Source: Thysanoteuthis rhombus (Eukaryota; Mollusca; Cephalopoda; Oegopsida; Thysanoteuthidae). Taken from it: a stretch of 64,000 bases of DNA. Positions within the stretch are counted from its first letter, which is position 1. Every line of letters starts with the position of its first letter. Shown here in pieces: positions 24,101 to 37,800 of the stretch. The translations under genes and the position numbers were made by a program. The notes under the pieces are model-generated. The model had not been told where the DNA came from and did no database searches. It was given only the letters and a program-made list of their open reading frames with translations. The stretch is taken from assembly GCA_963457665.1 (NCBI GenBank), contig OY735219.1:35855977-35919976 (forward strand), given 5' to 3'.

Positions 24101-27100
24101 TCTATTGAATCAATGTAACTATGATCACTAACCAGACCAAACAACAAAAAACATGGTGGTAAGGTATTTTATGATGTAGGTGTTTGTTGACAAGCTTGGT
24201 TGGAATGAAACAGTAAAAGACTTTGAGTGATAGCGAGTGTGACATTGATTTAGTATATGGCTTGATTTTTAATTTTTAAAAAATGAAAATTACATTCTTT
24301 TTCATCCCACTGGTTCTGCAACACCCATTCTTGTCTTTGAAATTGACAGCTCCAGTTGGTCACGTGACAGCGTCTTTGATCTTGCCAATACATCTTATTG
24401 CTCTATTTAATCTTGTACCACTGTCTAAAGAGTTGGGGCATGTTGGTTAATAAAGTTCAGGGTGATGGACATGAGTAAGGAGTGGGGGCATTGAAACAAA
24501 AGTGAAGCAACTAGGGCTATGGTGATTCACTTTTTAGCAGAGGTGGCAATATACATTATTCTACTTATTTCTGATTATTATTCATCTCTTTTTGGGTGTC
24601 TTGCCACATTTATGAGACTTTTTGATCTATTTGTTTTAACTTGTTCTTGTTTTTTACTCTTCCTTTCCACTTTTCATACATCATCATGTTCTAAGTGGAT
24701 AAAGGAAATTAGAGTCAATTGCTATCCACAGGAACTTAAGCATAGTATCTTACAGCAATAGAATTTGAATTCTCTTCATATCTATCATTGTTTTTCTTCT
24801 CCTTCCCCATCCCCCTTCTAATGTAATGAATTAGACTAAAAATGGGGGAGGATGCTTGTGCTTGAATGGAGCAAAAGGGACTCAACTTTCTCTATAATTG
24901 TTATTCATTCATTACTTTAAATTACTTCAACAGAATTATATATTTTTGTTACTGAAATATATATATTTCAGAGTAATGATATCTTAGTTGCCTACATACT
25001 GCTACTTGTTATTAATCAAGTATTCTGTTTTGTTCTCCGAATTTACCATCTGAGCATGAAATACAAACATAATTTTGTTTAGGCCAAATGTAATGCAAGA
25101 TTGAATTTTCCAACATCAAATTAAATCCCTGAAAATAAAAAATCTCTTCGAACAATTTGTTGGAAGAAAAGTAAAGAAACAGGTCTGGTTAGTCACTCCA
25201 TAGAAATATGACCAGAATATTTTGGCAGCATGCTGTGTTGGGAGTGATTAATTGAAAAATTGAAAATAGCGATGACCAATGAATGTTACTTCTCTTGACA
25301 TTTCTAGGATCACTAAAATGTCAAAATTTTCTGAAAAACAAGCATGAACACAGTCAGGCACAAACTAGGGACCAAAGCATAAACTTACATTGTAAATTGA
25401 ACTCCACAATAAAAACCAAATTTTTGAGGGTTCTGGGGAAATAAACTTTTTTTTTTCTAGCCATTTAGGAGTAAATATTCAAATTTTCAGCCCTCTAGCT
25501 CCATTAGTGTCACCTGTACATCCAACACATACATACATAGTCAGCAAGCCAGCCAGACCCACTTGAAAATGAAACAGATGTATATTGACTGTTTTGGTTT
25601 CTTTTTAAAATGAATCACAAAATGAGCATTACAACAAATAGTGACTTTAATCTCAAATGTTAACCAGCCAAAAGTACTGCAAATCTTTATTGCAAAATTG
25701 TATCAATATGTTTTCTTGCTTCAAATTTTCATGTTTGAAATTTGTCTTGTTGGTATAGTATTGAGAGAAAAATATTGTGAGAATGTTTGTTCTTGTTCTT
25801 TTTGAATTTTGTGAAAATTATAATTAACAAAATATATTGATCGGATATAGTCTGGCCAATTAAAATCAAATTCATATCTGACCGTACCAGACACTTGCCC
25901 TCATAATAAATTAATTTACATTCATTAAATTTTTTTTTAGAGAAGTTTGTTTATAATTAGTCTTCAAAATTTCAAGTGAAGTATCTATTATGATTTAGAA
26001 CTTTCTCCATATATTCTCCTTCAATTAGGCTCTAATTGAGGATTTCTCTCTTTAAAGGAACATGAATTTTCAGCTTTTCTGATTTTACAAATGACTTATG
26101 TCAACTGAAGTAAGTGAAATGCTGCTTCATTCTATCTTCATCTTTGTTAAGAAATATGAACTCATTCAGATGTTAACTACTAACACTCTGTGGGCCACTT
26201 TGTTTGTCGAAAGTTTGTCCTGCAAATGAAGGTGACTCCAATCACCAAATGATAGTGTATTTGAATTTTTCGTTTAGGTCATTATATCAATTTCATGTCA
26301 AGTTAAGTCATACATGAACAGACACACAAGTTACAGGCTTTCAAAGTTACCTAGTACTCAAAATTTTAGCACCCTTGGAAAAATATGCTGAGTGCTAAAG
26401 GATAAAAATTGTAGGTATGAGTTGACCAAAACGTCTATTCGGTCCATTAAGCGAAAGAATAAAACATGTTTGTTTTCTGGAAATTCAAACTTTTCAGTGA
26501 CTCAACAAAAGGCAAGAAGAGTAACATTCATTGGTGATCCTTTTTTTCCAATTTTTCAATTGTTTACCCCTAACGCGGCATGCTGCTAAAAGACGTTGGT
26601 CATATGACAGTTTCTACTAAGTGACTAAGCAGACTGGTTTAAAATACTTTTGTCAAGACCTTTGCACTAATCCCCTGGCTTAGACTGGTAACTTGATACC
26701 TTTTCTTAAAAAAAGTGCTAATTACTTCTAAAATTATTTCTTGAGGGATCAATTTATTTTTTTTCCAGAGTCTTTAACATAATTCTGTACTTTAGACTGT
26801 CACAAGGGTCAAGTACACACAAGCAACTGTTAGTAAGACTCACCTTCAGTTCGCCAGGCCTGTTACAGCTTTGTTTTGCTTACAGCAGGTCTGTTTAATC
26901 AGTCAATAGAAAGTGATTTCAGCTGAAATCTTTTGGCTTCAGGGAGAGATTCCTAAATCCTAGTCCTTGTGCTAAGTGCTTTGTGGAGAGGCATTGAGTT
27001 CTATTTTAAAAGTCTTTGATATGAGTAGCCAGTGGATTAAACCACAGTCTACTGAACTGGAAGTGACTACTCTACCACTGGGCCACAATGATTAGTAGTA

Positions 27101-27698
27101 ATTCTGTGGAAATTGTCTAAACCAAATGGAACTTGTTTTTTCTTAGAAATTATAATTAAAGATTTTGTGCTTAAATCTATTTTCATATGTACAGGTTTAG
27201 GCTGGTCTCTTTTTTTCTCCTAGAATGAATAGAAATCTTAGGTTATTGAAAACAGAAAAATGCAACATACAAAAATTGTCCAAAAAGTTTATCATTTTGC
27301 TTTCTTAGAGTGCAAGCAATCTCCTTGGGTCAAGGACAAGGCCCTATTGCTGAAGGACTTATTAAGACTGCAACTCAGAATGGAGATTGGGTTTTTCTCC
27401 AGGTAAAGCAAATTATATCAATATATTTACATTCATGTGCTATGCTGGAATATCATCTTGATAAATTTACATTTAAATTAATACATCTCTTTGTCATCTG
27501 TAGAGGATATACATGTAATGTATATCTTTGGATTTGGGTGTGTGCAAATATTAACCGTTTATGAAATGAAACAGTTGTGCAAAAAGGACAAAATGGCATG
27601 ATGAAAAAATTGGTGGGAAAATTAAAGTTTCCAAAAAGAAAGAGGAAAGTTTTCATTTATGATATTTTTAGCTTTTATACTTGATAAATTAAGGTTTA

Positions 27699-27766
<68 letters not shown>

Positions 27767-27961
27767 ACTCATAAATATGTGTGTGAGTGTATGGGAAAGG
27801 AGATACTTGCAATGACTCAGATTCACGCAACCATTGCAATCATGGCTGCATGAAACCGATCAGAAACAACAAAATTGCAAATATCTACCTGTCTATTTAC
27901 AGTCTAGTTTTAAAATATTGGGCACTGTCCTACTAGATAGAACAACTCTTGAAAACAGAAA

Positions 27962-28042
<81 letters not shown>

Positions 28043-31000
28043 CGTTAAGTTATGGCACGGCCTTGCAAATAAATATTCAGGATGGTTTTCCACATGTTTT
28101 GCAGGACCATTAAGTGGCCAGTGAGCTTTATGGGAGACAGGCCGGCCCTTTCATGGAAGGTTGCTTGGTTGACCTTGTGTTGCGATGCATTCTTATCAGT
28201 TACCTCTTTTGTCCACTGGCTGAAATTGATGTCACAAGAGATGATGGTCCTTTTTCAGGAATAGCCATATCTCTCCTGTGAGGCCTCATTGTTTTTCTGG
28301 CTATAGATCTCAGATGAGTTTTTTGTGGTCTGACTTCAATGCTTAGGACCTTAGCTGTACTGAGGATCTTGTTGGTGATGAAATCGCTTTAGCACACTTT
28401 CAGGATTGTGCAGAGGAAATGCAGGTGGAAGAGTTAATACAAGGAGTAAGTGACGCTGTTATACAACCTATAAAAAGGTGGGCAATATTATGGCTTTGTG
28501 GACTCATTTTCTTGTCTTTTCACTACCCCAGACATGCCTGTGCAGTCTACCAAAAGCTTGATTTGCCTTAGCCAGTCTGTTTTCTATCTCCCTGTCCTGT
28601 CTGGCATTGGATGATATGAAGCAACCTTGATTAGTAAAGTCTTGGACAACTTTAAGCATAGTCAAACTGATGGAGATAGAAGGCTGTAGGTATTTTTTTC
28701 TGGTATAAGTTGGTAGAGGTTGACTTCCATGCCTAAGAGTTCTGTGGTCATTGCAAAGTAGGACATTTTCTGTTGGGCAACTTTTTGCGATCTACCGGAG
28801 CCACTTCATCAGGAAACAGGAGCTCTCTGACTAGCTGTATCATGGTTTAGGTATGTGCTCAAGGTCACTTCAAGTTGACAATGAAATTACTATCCAAAAA
28901 TATATAACTTATAAACAGGCTTTAAAAATCCTTCCTATTCTCCATGAAATGATTTCTCTTGCTTATTGAATTCTAAAACATTTACAGAAAATTGATTGGT
29001 TCTTGCAGAATTGCCATTTAGCTCAGTCATGGATGCCAGCCCTGGAGACTCTGACCCGATCCCTTATTGACAAACCTGAGAAGGTGAATCAAGATTTCCG
29101 TTTGTACCTGAGCTCAATGCCAGCAAAGCATTTCCCTATCAGTGTTTTGCAGAACAGTGTGAAGGTGACTAATGAACCACCTAAAGGACTCAGGGCCAAT
29201 ATGCAGAGGGCATTTGCTAACCTTTCAACTGCTTTCTTTGAAGCCAACAGTACGTAACAGAATTTATATCTATATTTCAGTGAATAAGGCAACATTTAGG
29301 TAAAACGAGATCCCGATTACAGTCTGAATTTCATGGTTTTAGTCACTAATTTTGTAATTGGTCTATAGGACAATGCAATTTCTTAGATGCCTCTAGCTGA
29401 AATGTATGGTATTTATAGACAAGGGATAACATTTGAATTTTAAAATTATTTGACTACTTTTTTTTCATCTTAGTTTTATTAATCATTTTTATCGCACCTT
29501 TTGCTTGGATCATTTACCCTACCACAGTGAATCAATTGTGTTTGATAAAGAATAAGCTTCAGGTAGGATTCAAACCCACCTCTCCCTGGAGAAACATCAT
29601 TTAGCCTGGCCTGTTTTGCTAATTAAGCCACCAAAACTCCATCTGAATACAGAAGTTCAAATAACATTTAAACCTGTCCTCCATTTTGATCGTAGCCATG
29701 TTTGTCTACATTCTGGTGGTTACACTATTTACTACATTTTTCCATTTTTTTTATTAAGTAACTACCATAAATAATAAAAATAAAAAATGAAAATTTGTTG
29801 GTATTTTTCAGTTTTGAAAATTGATTGGTGCAAAATGGTCTATGGCCTTTGTTTCTTCCATGCAATCATTCAAGAAAGAAAAAAGTTTGGACCACTTGGG
29901 TGGAATATCCAGGTAAATTATTTTCAATTTGTTTTGGGTACAGTAATACCTCAGTTAGCAGTCTAGATTATGTTCCTAAAAAATGCACTGCTAAATAAAA
30001 CAGCACTACAAGGGGTCATTATTAAGTAAGAATAGGGTGACTTTGTCTAGCTGCTGTACTCCAAGTCAGATTAAATTAATTAGTGCTGTGTATCTTATTC
30101 TTAACGGAGCTCGTAAAATATTATTAGATGTCAAAGTATATTGCTATATGATAAATTATTGTGTACATGTTTATTCACATACACTTGGCACATGAACCAG
30201 AATGTACATTATTCATTTATTTTTGACTGTCTATCTGTCTTTTATCATTATTCATATCAGAAATTTAAGATTACTTCATTTATTACAGAAACTATTTCAC
30301 AACATTTCATAGCAATTCAGCTCTAAACAAGTTGTGCATACTGGGGTATGAGGTACTACTCTATACATGGAGGACTGATATTGGATTTTATCTGTCTGTA
30401 TTTGTGTGTGCTTAAGTGCATGTTGTTTAATGTAATTAAACATCACAATTTCTCTGAACAACAGCCTCAACAAAGAACTTCTGTTTGATAATTTGTGAAA
30501 GGATTTTATTTTCTTTAGAGCCAGAGATTCTTCAAGATGCTGTCTTTTTTTCATAGAATTGATATTCATTTCATAGATTTCTACTAATTACAGATTAAAA
30601 AAAGCATGTTGAAATGAATGGTTCAATTTAAGGCTGAATTTTTTCACAGTATTGATATTGATTTAAGTTGATACTATTCAATGTGACTTGACACTTTTTG
30701 GGCAGCCTATCGTACACTGCAATTTCTTATAGAAATATTTATATTAATAAAAGAAATCCTTGTGAGATATTTTTTTACATTGTGCTGACTTTTGAAGAAA
30801 AAATATTTAGAAACATTGTGGGGTTTTTGCTGTTGGGGGTGGTCCCACAAACTATACTAAACCCAGCCGTGGTTCTGGGTTAGTAAAAGAAGGCAACAAA
30901 ACGGAATTTCGTTTATATGTTTTATATAGAATATTGATTATCAATATCTCTGGAGATGGGAAATGCCTATTCGCAGTTGAAAAGAGAGGAGGCCGATTAT

Positions 31001-34000
31001 TATCTAAGTCGAAATGACGACTGGTCTCTCATATCACGAACGGTAGTCTACTGAATGGTAGCAGCGGTTGACGGTTACTAAGGGCGGCGTCTAACACGAG
31101 AGAGCCGGCAACGAGTCTCTTCTCCAGACCCAAATTTTACTCTGCTTGCTTGTTACGAAAATTCTTCCTATTTTAAGCCCTTGGTATCGACACTGTATCT
31201 CTTGCAACCGACTTCCCTTATCTCTCCCTCTCCTGCCATCTCGACCTTTCCGGAAAAACCCAAAACATTGACCCTCATTCATCTCGCGACGCAGGTCTGT
31301 TCAATATCATAAATTAGTCTCCCCCTCTCCCAAGGACTCTGCAAATAACTTTTCTTTCATAAGCTTTTACTCTCTCTCTCTAGACCCCAAATACTGGCCC
31401 TTATATCTGGCTTTGTTTTTGAACCCCAGGACTTGACAGATGACACTAGATTGAAAAAGTATAGATAACTCAACTTCCCATGACATGGTCATCGAATCGG
31501 GAACAAAACCTTTTTCCAAAAGCATTTGTTTTTGCAACCCAGGCCTTGACAGATGACACCAGATTGAAAAAGCACAGGTGACCCAACTTCCTATGACATC
31601 TCGAAAAACACATTATCCCCTTTAACACAGACAACTCCTTTTGTAATAACAATAGTAATTACTGGTAATAACCATAGTAATTTTTAGTAACAGCCATAGC
31701 AATTTTCAGGACACGGGGGGGGGGGACTCCTGGCTCCCTAGTGTCACAATATTACTGTTAGGTCACCTCCTACCACTTTTGTTCAGCTCAGGGTCTGGCT
31801 GTACAAATGATGAAGAATGGTTCATATCATGAATTGAATGTACTATTTAAATATTTCAAGCATTTTCTCTGATAATGCTGCTATATCATATATGATGAGG
31901 AATATGTCAACAGATAGAGCCAATAATCAGCCATTGAATATCACCTGTTCTTTTTATCTTGAAGAATTACATAAAGGGATCAACTGAGGAAAAAGTTCTG
32001 AATCATACAGCAAAAATAATATTGTTTCTTTGAATTTCTCTTCTTTTCTCTTCAGTATGATTTTGCTGAGAGTGACCGTGAATGTGCATTGCTTAACCTG
32101 CAGATGTTCTGCACACAGACTATTCCTTGGGATGCACTCATATACATCACGGGTGAGGTAAGATTGTATACTGCATTAGGTCAACCAACATCTAAAAATC
32201 TTATCACACTATATTTCACCAAATGTCTTTTTTTGTCCAACTACCTGCCATCACATAACTTGAGGATGGCTAAAGCTATGGCCACCTAATTTTTTGTGGT
32301 TACTAATGGGACACCATAGCATGTTTTTGGTATATTTGTTTTCGAAAGCTCCAAAACTTTCAAAGTTTTTAGCAAAGGGTTTTATTTACAAGGTATGTAT
32401 AATTCAAAATTGGACCCTTACTTTGTGGCAGTCAGGCTAGCTAGACCAAAGCTTCATCTTTTTGTTTGAGAAGTAGACATCTTGCAAAAAATCTGCCCTA
32501 AGGTCTGGATTTTCAGCTAGTATAATAGAATATCACCATTTTTTCTCAGTCTTATGTTCAGCATGTTAGATGCTTATTTTGTTTTTACAGTTGCTTGGTT
32601 TATGAAACTACTAAGCATATGTGTGATACAGTATCATTTTTTCTTCTTTTCAAAGCAGTTTAGATTTGTTGCTGGTTTTCTGTCTCTAAATTCATTTGGT
32701 AATCATAAAATTTGTTTTTATCTTTCTTTCTAAAGCGCAACATAGAGTGATTCTTTGCTTGATTTCTTCTTTTGAGAATTTCATGGAGATTTGTTGTCCT
32801 ATGAAACCGAACCAAAAGATTGGCCCATTAATCATACAATGTACATAAGAGAGAATCATGTAAAGATCATAAGACACCACTGTATATCAGAGAGGAATAA
32901 GAGTCTGAGAATCCATTGGAAAACTCAAATGGCAATGGGTTGATCAGAGAGTTCTGGCAAATCCTGAGTAAGGTATCATCTAACGACAGATTCTAAAAGT
33001 CTGATGATGATGAAATGTGAATTGTTCACTTCATAATTCCTGTAATGTTCCTTTTGTGGCCCTGAAAGGATATCCTAAAAAAGCTTACCCTAAGGTCTGA
33101 GTGGTCAAGTGCTTAGAGGCATGAAGAACGGAGTTGGCGAGCCAAGTTCAAACTACAGCTGAGATAGTTCGCGCTCTATTTGCATAAATGAACTGAGGGA
33201 TTGCATATATCCGTCTCTTCCCCACTGCTAACATATCATAGACCAGCAGGATAAGGCCCATCAGCCATCACCCACCTATATCTCATACTATGTCCAACAA
33301 TAGATCTTGAAGGGTGATTAAAAAAAAAACACCTCCCAAATAGATTGTCATAATTCCTGATTGATAGATATGCTGTAAAACTACAGAAAAATCTACCTGG
33401 AAAGTTCAAAAGAATCAAAAGTAAATCATTATTTTTAGATTACGTATGGTGGACGTATTACTGACAATTGGGATCAAAGATGTCTGCGAACAGTACTCAA
33501 GACTTTTTTTCATCCTACCACACTGGACCCTGACTATACCTATTCACCATCTGGTAAGTAATTGTTTAGTAAGGGTATTAGCTCCTTTTTTTTCAATTTT
33601 ATCTACTCTCTCTCTCAAACATGCATGCACTCACACACATATGTGTGTTTGGGTAGGTGCTGTGGGTGTATACATTTGCATTACGCAATAAGAGTGTTAT
33701 TTTTGCATTGATTCTGGGGACAAATGTATGCAGAAGTGTTTATCTATTGACTTCCCATTCTTTGTTTTGCTAATGCATGGATTATATTTGAATTCAATGT
33801 CAACTTTTAAGAAAGGGGTTTATCTAAATAGTTTTGAGCCTTTATTATTTAACAAGCCTATGAATAATATTGCTTCTATGATAAGTATATGAACTTTTAT
33901 TAGTCATTCTTGGATAACCTGTGGACCAACTTTCAGGTACCTTTCTTGGGCAGGGATGCAATGCTAACTTTTGGGGTGCCCACGCTATGCTGGATAATTA

Positions 34001-34829
34001 GTTGCATTCCTTATGTGCTCTTTTCTGAAATGACTCTTGGTATTAATTTATTAATTCAGTGACGATCGTGAGATGGCAGGAACAAAGTGGTGTGGTGAAG
34101 TTAATGACTAAACAAGTCCATGATAGAAAAGCGATAATGAAAACAAGGGGAAGAGGAGATATAAAATCCCGGGAATGGAATCAAAACAACAGTGTTCACT
34201 TTTAGGATAAAAGGAGATTGGTGTATTTCAAAGTTACTAACAAGATGCAGAAAACGAGCTTAGGCAAAAACACTTCAAAATGCAATCCTATTTTTTTGAG
34301 TTGAGAAACAGCTAAAAAAGAATGAAAATTTCTATCACTGTCATTAGATGCATTAGCACCTTTAGTATCGATTGCCATCACTGACTGACGTGCTAAAATA
34401 TTCAGTCACTTCTCTTGCTCAGTATTGACGATTCAGATGGTGCAGAGTTACGTCCCTTGTTCAGCGTTTTAAATCTAGATGTTTTTGCTTACATCTAGAT
34501 GCTAAAAATTGCTGTTTAGATGATCTTTAATAAACTAAGAAATATCTTTTTTTAATTCATAGTAATAAAATCAGTTGAATTCTTAGAAAATTAAGTGATA
34601 TTTTTATTCAATAAATGTTGAAAATTAAAGACATATTTAATGTATTGATGATATACGATATATGTTATCTAGACGATTTGTTCTCTCTTTTTCAATGAGC
34701 CCTTTCTCCTTCCTTACCATGGCTGATCCCAATAGTTATTTGCTCGGGTACACATCCTTTCCATAACTGAACTGAAAAGCTGAATTTTCTTTGACCCCAA
34801 AACATTCTTTGTGTCAAATTCAAAAGTTC

Positions 34830-34860
<31 letters not shown>

Positions 34861-37800
34861 TAATTCACCCAATCAGAGAAATGATGCTAAATCATTGGAA
34901 GATGCATTTATTTTGGTTCTTGTTTTCACATAGAGCTGTGTGAGAAGTGCTCTGGTGAACTCTGATAGCACTGCACCCCTGAACTTTGGTGTAGATAAGT
35001 CAGGTTACCTCAACAATAGTTCATCAAAACAAACTTTTTGCTGGCTTTTATGAATTAAACATGATTATTAGTCAGTATCAATAATTATTGTGTATCTGCC
35101 TCTTTGTAAATATATAATGATTATAATTTCTGGTGGAATCCTCATTGACAAAATAGGAATATACTATGCTCCTGAAGCCAACACTCTTGAAGAATACCAA
35201 GCATATATAAGTGATCTTCCCCTGAATGATGAGCCAGAGATATTTGGAATGCATGAAAATGTCAACATAGTCTTCCAGGTAAGTCGCACTTCTTGCCTTT
35301 CTTGTTGTCATTAAGTGAGTTGGAAGAGGTATATGTATTCAGTCATGTCTGTCTGTCTGCCTCTTGATCCACAAAATATCTCTAAATGTTCTCTATGAAT
35401 TTTGATTAAATTTTGTGAAGGGGTGACATGGGTTTAGGGAGTGGTGATTGAATTTGGGGACAAATTCGGGAATTTTTTTCCATTGAGAGATATTTCAGCA
35501 GTATACCCTTCGGTCTTCCTGGGGTGTCTGATATGAGTTGAATTAGGTTCTAGGAGAGCAAACAAATTCCCCTGTACATGTCACGTCTGGTTTGGGAGTC
35601 GTGTACTTTAGAATGCCTCTTTCTGATCTCTATGCTGACATCATCACCTCCTATTGAGCTTTGCACAAACTGTCATCTCAGGCCATGCTAACAGAATCTC
35701 ATGTTCATTAACGTTGTTAAGATGAAGGTAGATAGTAGTGAAAATTAATACAATGAATTACAATACTTCATTTATTGATAAAAAGATTATTAATAAAGTA
35801 ATACCTGCCTCATCCTGTTCTACACAGGACTGTTTTTTAGTTTATTTGAGGGATGTTTTATTACCTGTTGTCTCAAGGTCAATTGATTCGATATAGTACA
35901 TTTATTGATACGATTTTGTTGTTGTGTATTTTAACCCATTAATTGTGGTGAAGAGTAATAGTTATTCATTATAAAAAAAACCTGTTGTTCATTGCAAGAA
36001 AATTTATTACAAGTTATCCATCGCAAGATAAAAAAAAAATTTCATTGAGTGAGCCATAGAACTGCAAATGATGAAAATTCTACCAATTGCAATTAATAGG
36101 TTAATACAGCAGTGACAAACCTATGGAATGTGTGCTCAAGGTGGCATACAAATATGTTTTACTAGTACTTGGGAGACATAATTTTTTTGTTGGTGATTTT
36201 ATCAAAATAAAAACCGACAACCTTTTATTTCTCAGTTATTGGTTGTCTAAACAGACCTTTATGAGAATGCTTTCAAGCATTTTGTTCTCTTTCTCCATAA
36301 AATATTGTGTAAAATACAAATATAATAAAAATGATAATCTGCTGCTCAAAAATTCCTGGAGGTTTTGCCACTGTTGGCTCAATGTATGTATGCATGCTTG
36401 TAAATCCTTGAGGTAGGTGAAATGTAGAATTATAGTTGTTTTGCTTTTGTCTATGAAGAAACAAGAGACATCTATCTTGGTGAAAACAATTCTGAGCATC
36501 CAACCTCGAATTTCAAGTGAAGGAGGACTGAAGTCGAATGATGAGATTGTTACTGACCTTGCCACAAGCATCCAAGAACGACTGATGGATAAACTGGATA
36601 TGGAACAGTGTCGTAAAAGCCTCTTTGAAGTAAGTGCTTCCTGATTGCTTCAGTCTCTCTGAATTAAATTAGAAATCTTGAAACCTTTTCTACTGGTTTT
36701 ATATGCACATATGGGTATACCTTGATTAATGCTGTTAATTCATTCCAAAGTTTTCGGTAAGGTTCAAAATGGCCCAGTCCAAGATCTTACTATAGTTTAA
36801 TGTAGGTTTTTTTCAGTTTATACTTAGTTAGATTAAATTGTAAAGCAATACCTTAACCATTCTAAACCAAAATCTGCACTAATTGAAACCGCACTATCAA
36901 AGGTATTGCTGTAATGGCAACTTTCAGATTATATACCAGATGAGTTTGGTGGCTCCCAGGAAAGCAAATTGTTGTTTGGCGCCATATTTCTCTTGCTGAA
37001 GCATTGTCAACCATTATTGATTTTTTGAGTAGATATTTTTTCATTTTAACTAAAGATCTTCTCCTTAATTACTGATCTACGCCATTCACTAGCGGTTGTT
37101 GACTGATAGTCTGAGTGATTGTGATGAAAAGCAACTAATAACAAGATGAAAGAAATACTTGTCAAAAATGAATAACGGTTAACAAAAGATCTTGTTTGGA
37201 ACATGATATATTTAATTGTTTGCAGGTAATCATCAGTCACTAGTTTTATCATTTCCACAAGACTATTTGGTTTTATAGAGCTCTTAGCTATATGAGTGTC
37301 TCCCTTTTATTTTGTAAGCTTTCATTCCCATTTTGAAATGCATCTCATTCATACTTTTATATATATACTAGTTTACTCATGCCATTAAAAAATGCTCTCA
37401 TTCATTATATGTGAATTCAACTTAACTATTTAAGGAACATTTTTCAACTGATTCTTCTCATCATATCTGAAATAAATTTTTGTAATCGTTGTTTGTAATA
37501 GATTTGGTTTTTATTATTTGGTTTAAATTAGGCGTTTGGTATTCTTTGAGAAGTGGAAAAAAAAGGTTGGTAAGTGGTGACTGATGATATCCGGGTACTT
37601 CAAAGCATAGAAAGCGGCTGGCTCTAAGTTTGGTATTTCTGAGTTTAACTTACCTTGTTTCATTAATTGTATGTATATCGGATTACTTGAGCATGACAGA
37701 AAACAAATAAGTTAATAGATGAACAAATAAATAAATAAATGAACAAATGAATAAATAAAATCACATCAGTAGTTATTATGTGTTTTGATTGAATTCCTTC

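Larger units (their letters stand above)
23951..27308 (+). other. Intron 11
   Basis: GT-AG intron. It contains family A copies at 25181-25605 (minus) and 26440-26641 (plus) and a minus-strand SINE (26930-27095). The 24000-25180 and 25610-26440 parts are AT-rich and unassigned. Confidence 0.7.
27403..29008 (+). other. Intron 12
   Basis: GT-AG intron. It contains two (TA)n arrays (27705-27758 and 27964-28038) and a minus-strand LINE fragment (about 28110-28870). Confidence 0.8.
32158..33438 (+). other. Intron 15
   Basis: GT-AG intron with a Helitron-like fragment (32394-32530), a rearranged RTE copy (32700-33015) and a tRNA-headed SINE (33085-33200). Confidence 0.75.

Noticed and set aside
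27659-28124. Open frames coding long Tyr-Ile repeats over the TA arrays (also at 43002, 56322, 60224, 61750 and 62229)
   Set aside because: They are translations of (TA)n microsatellites with no coding context.
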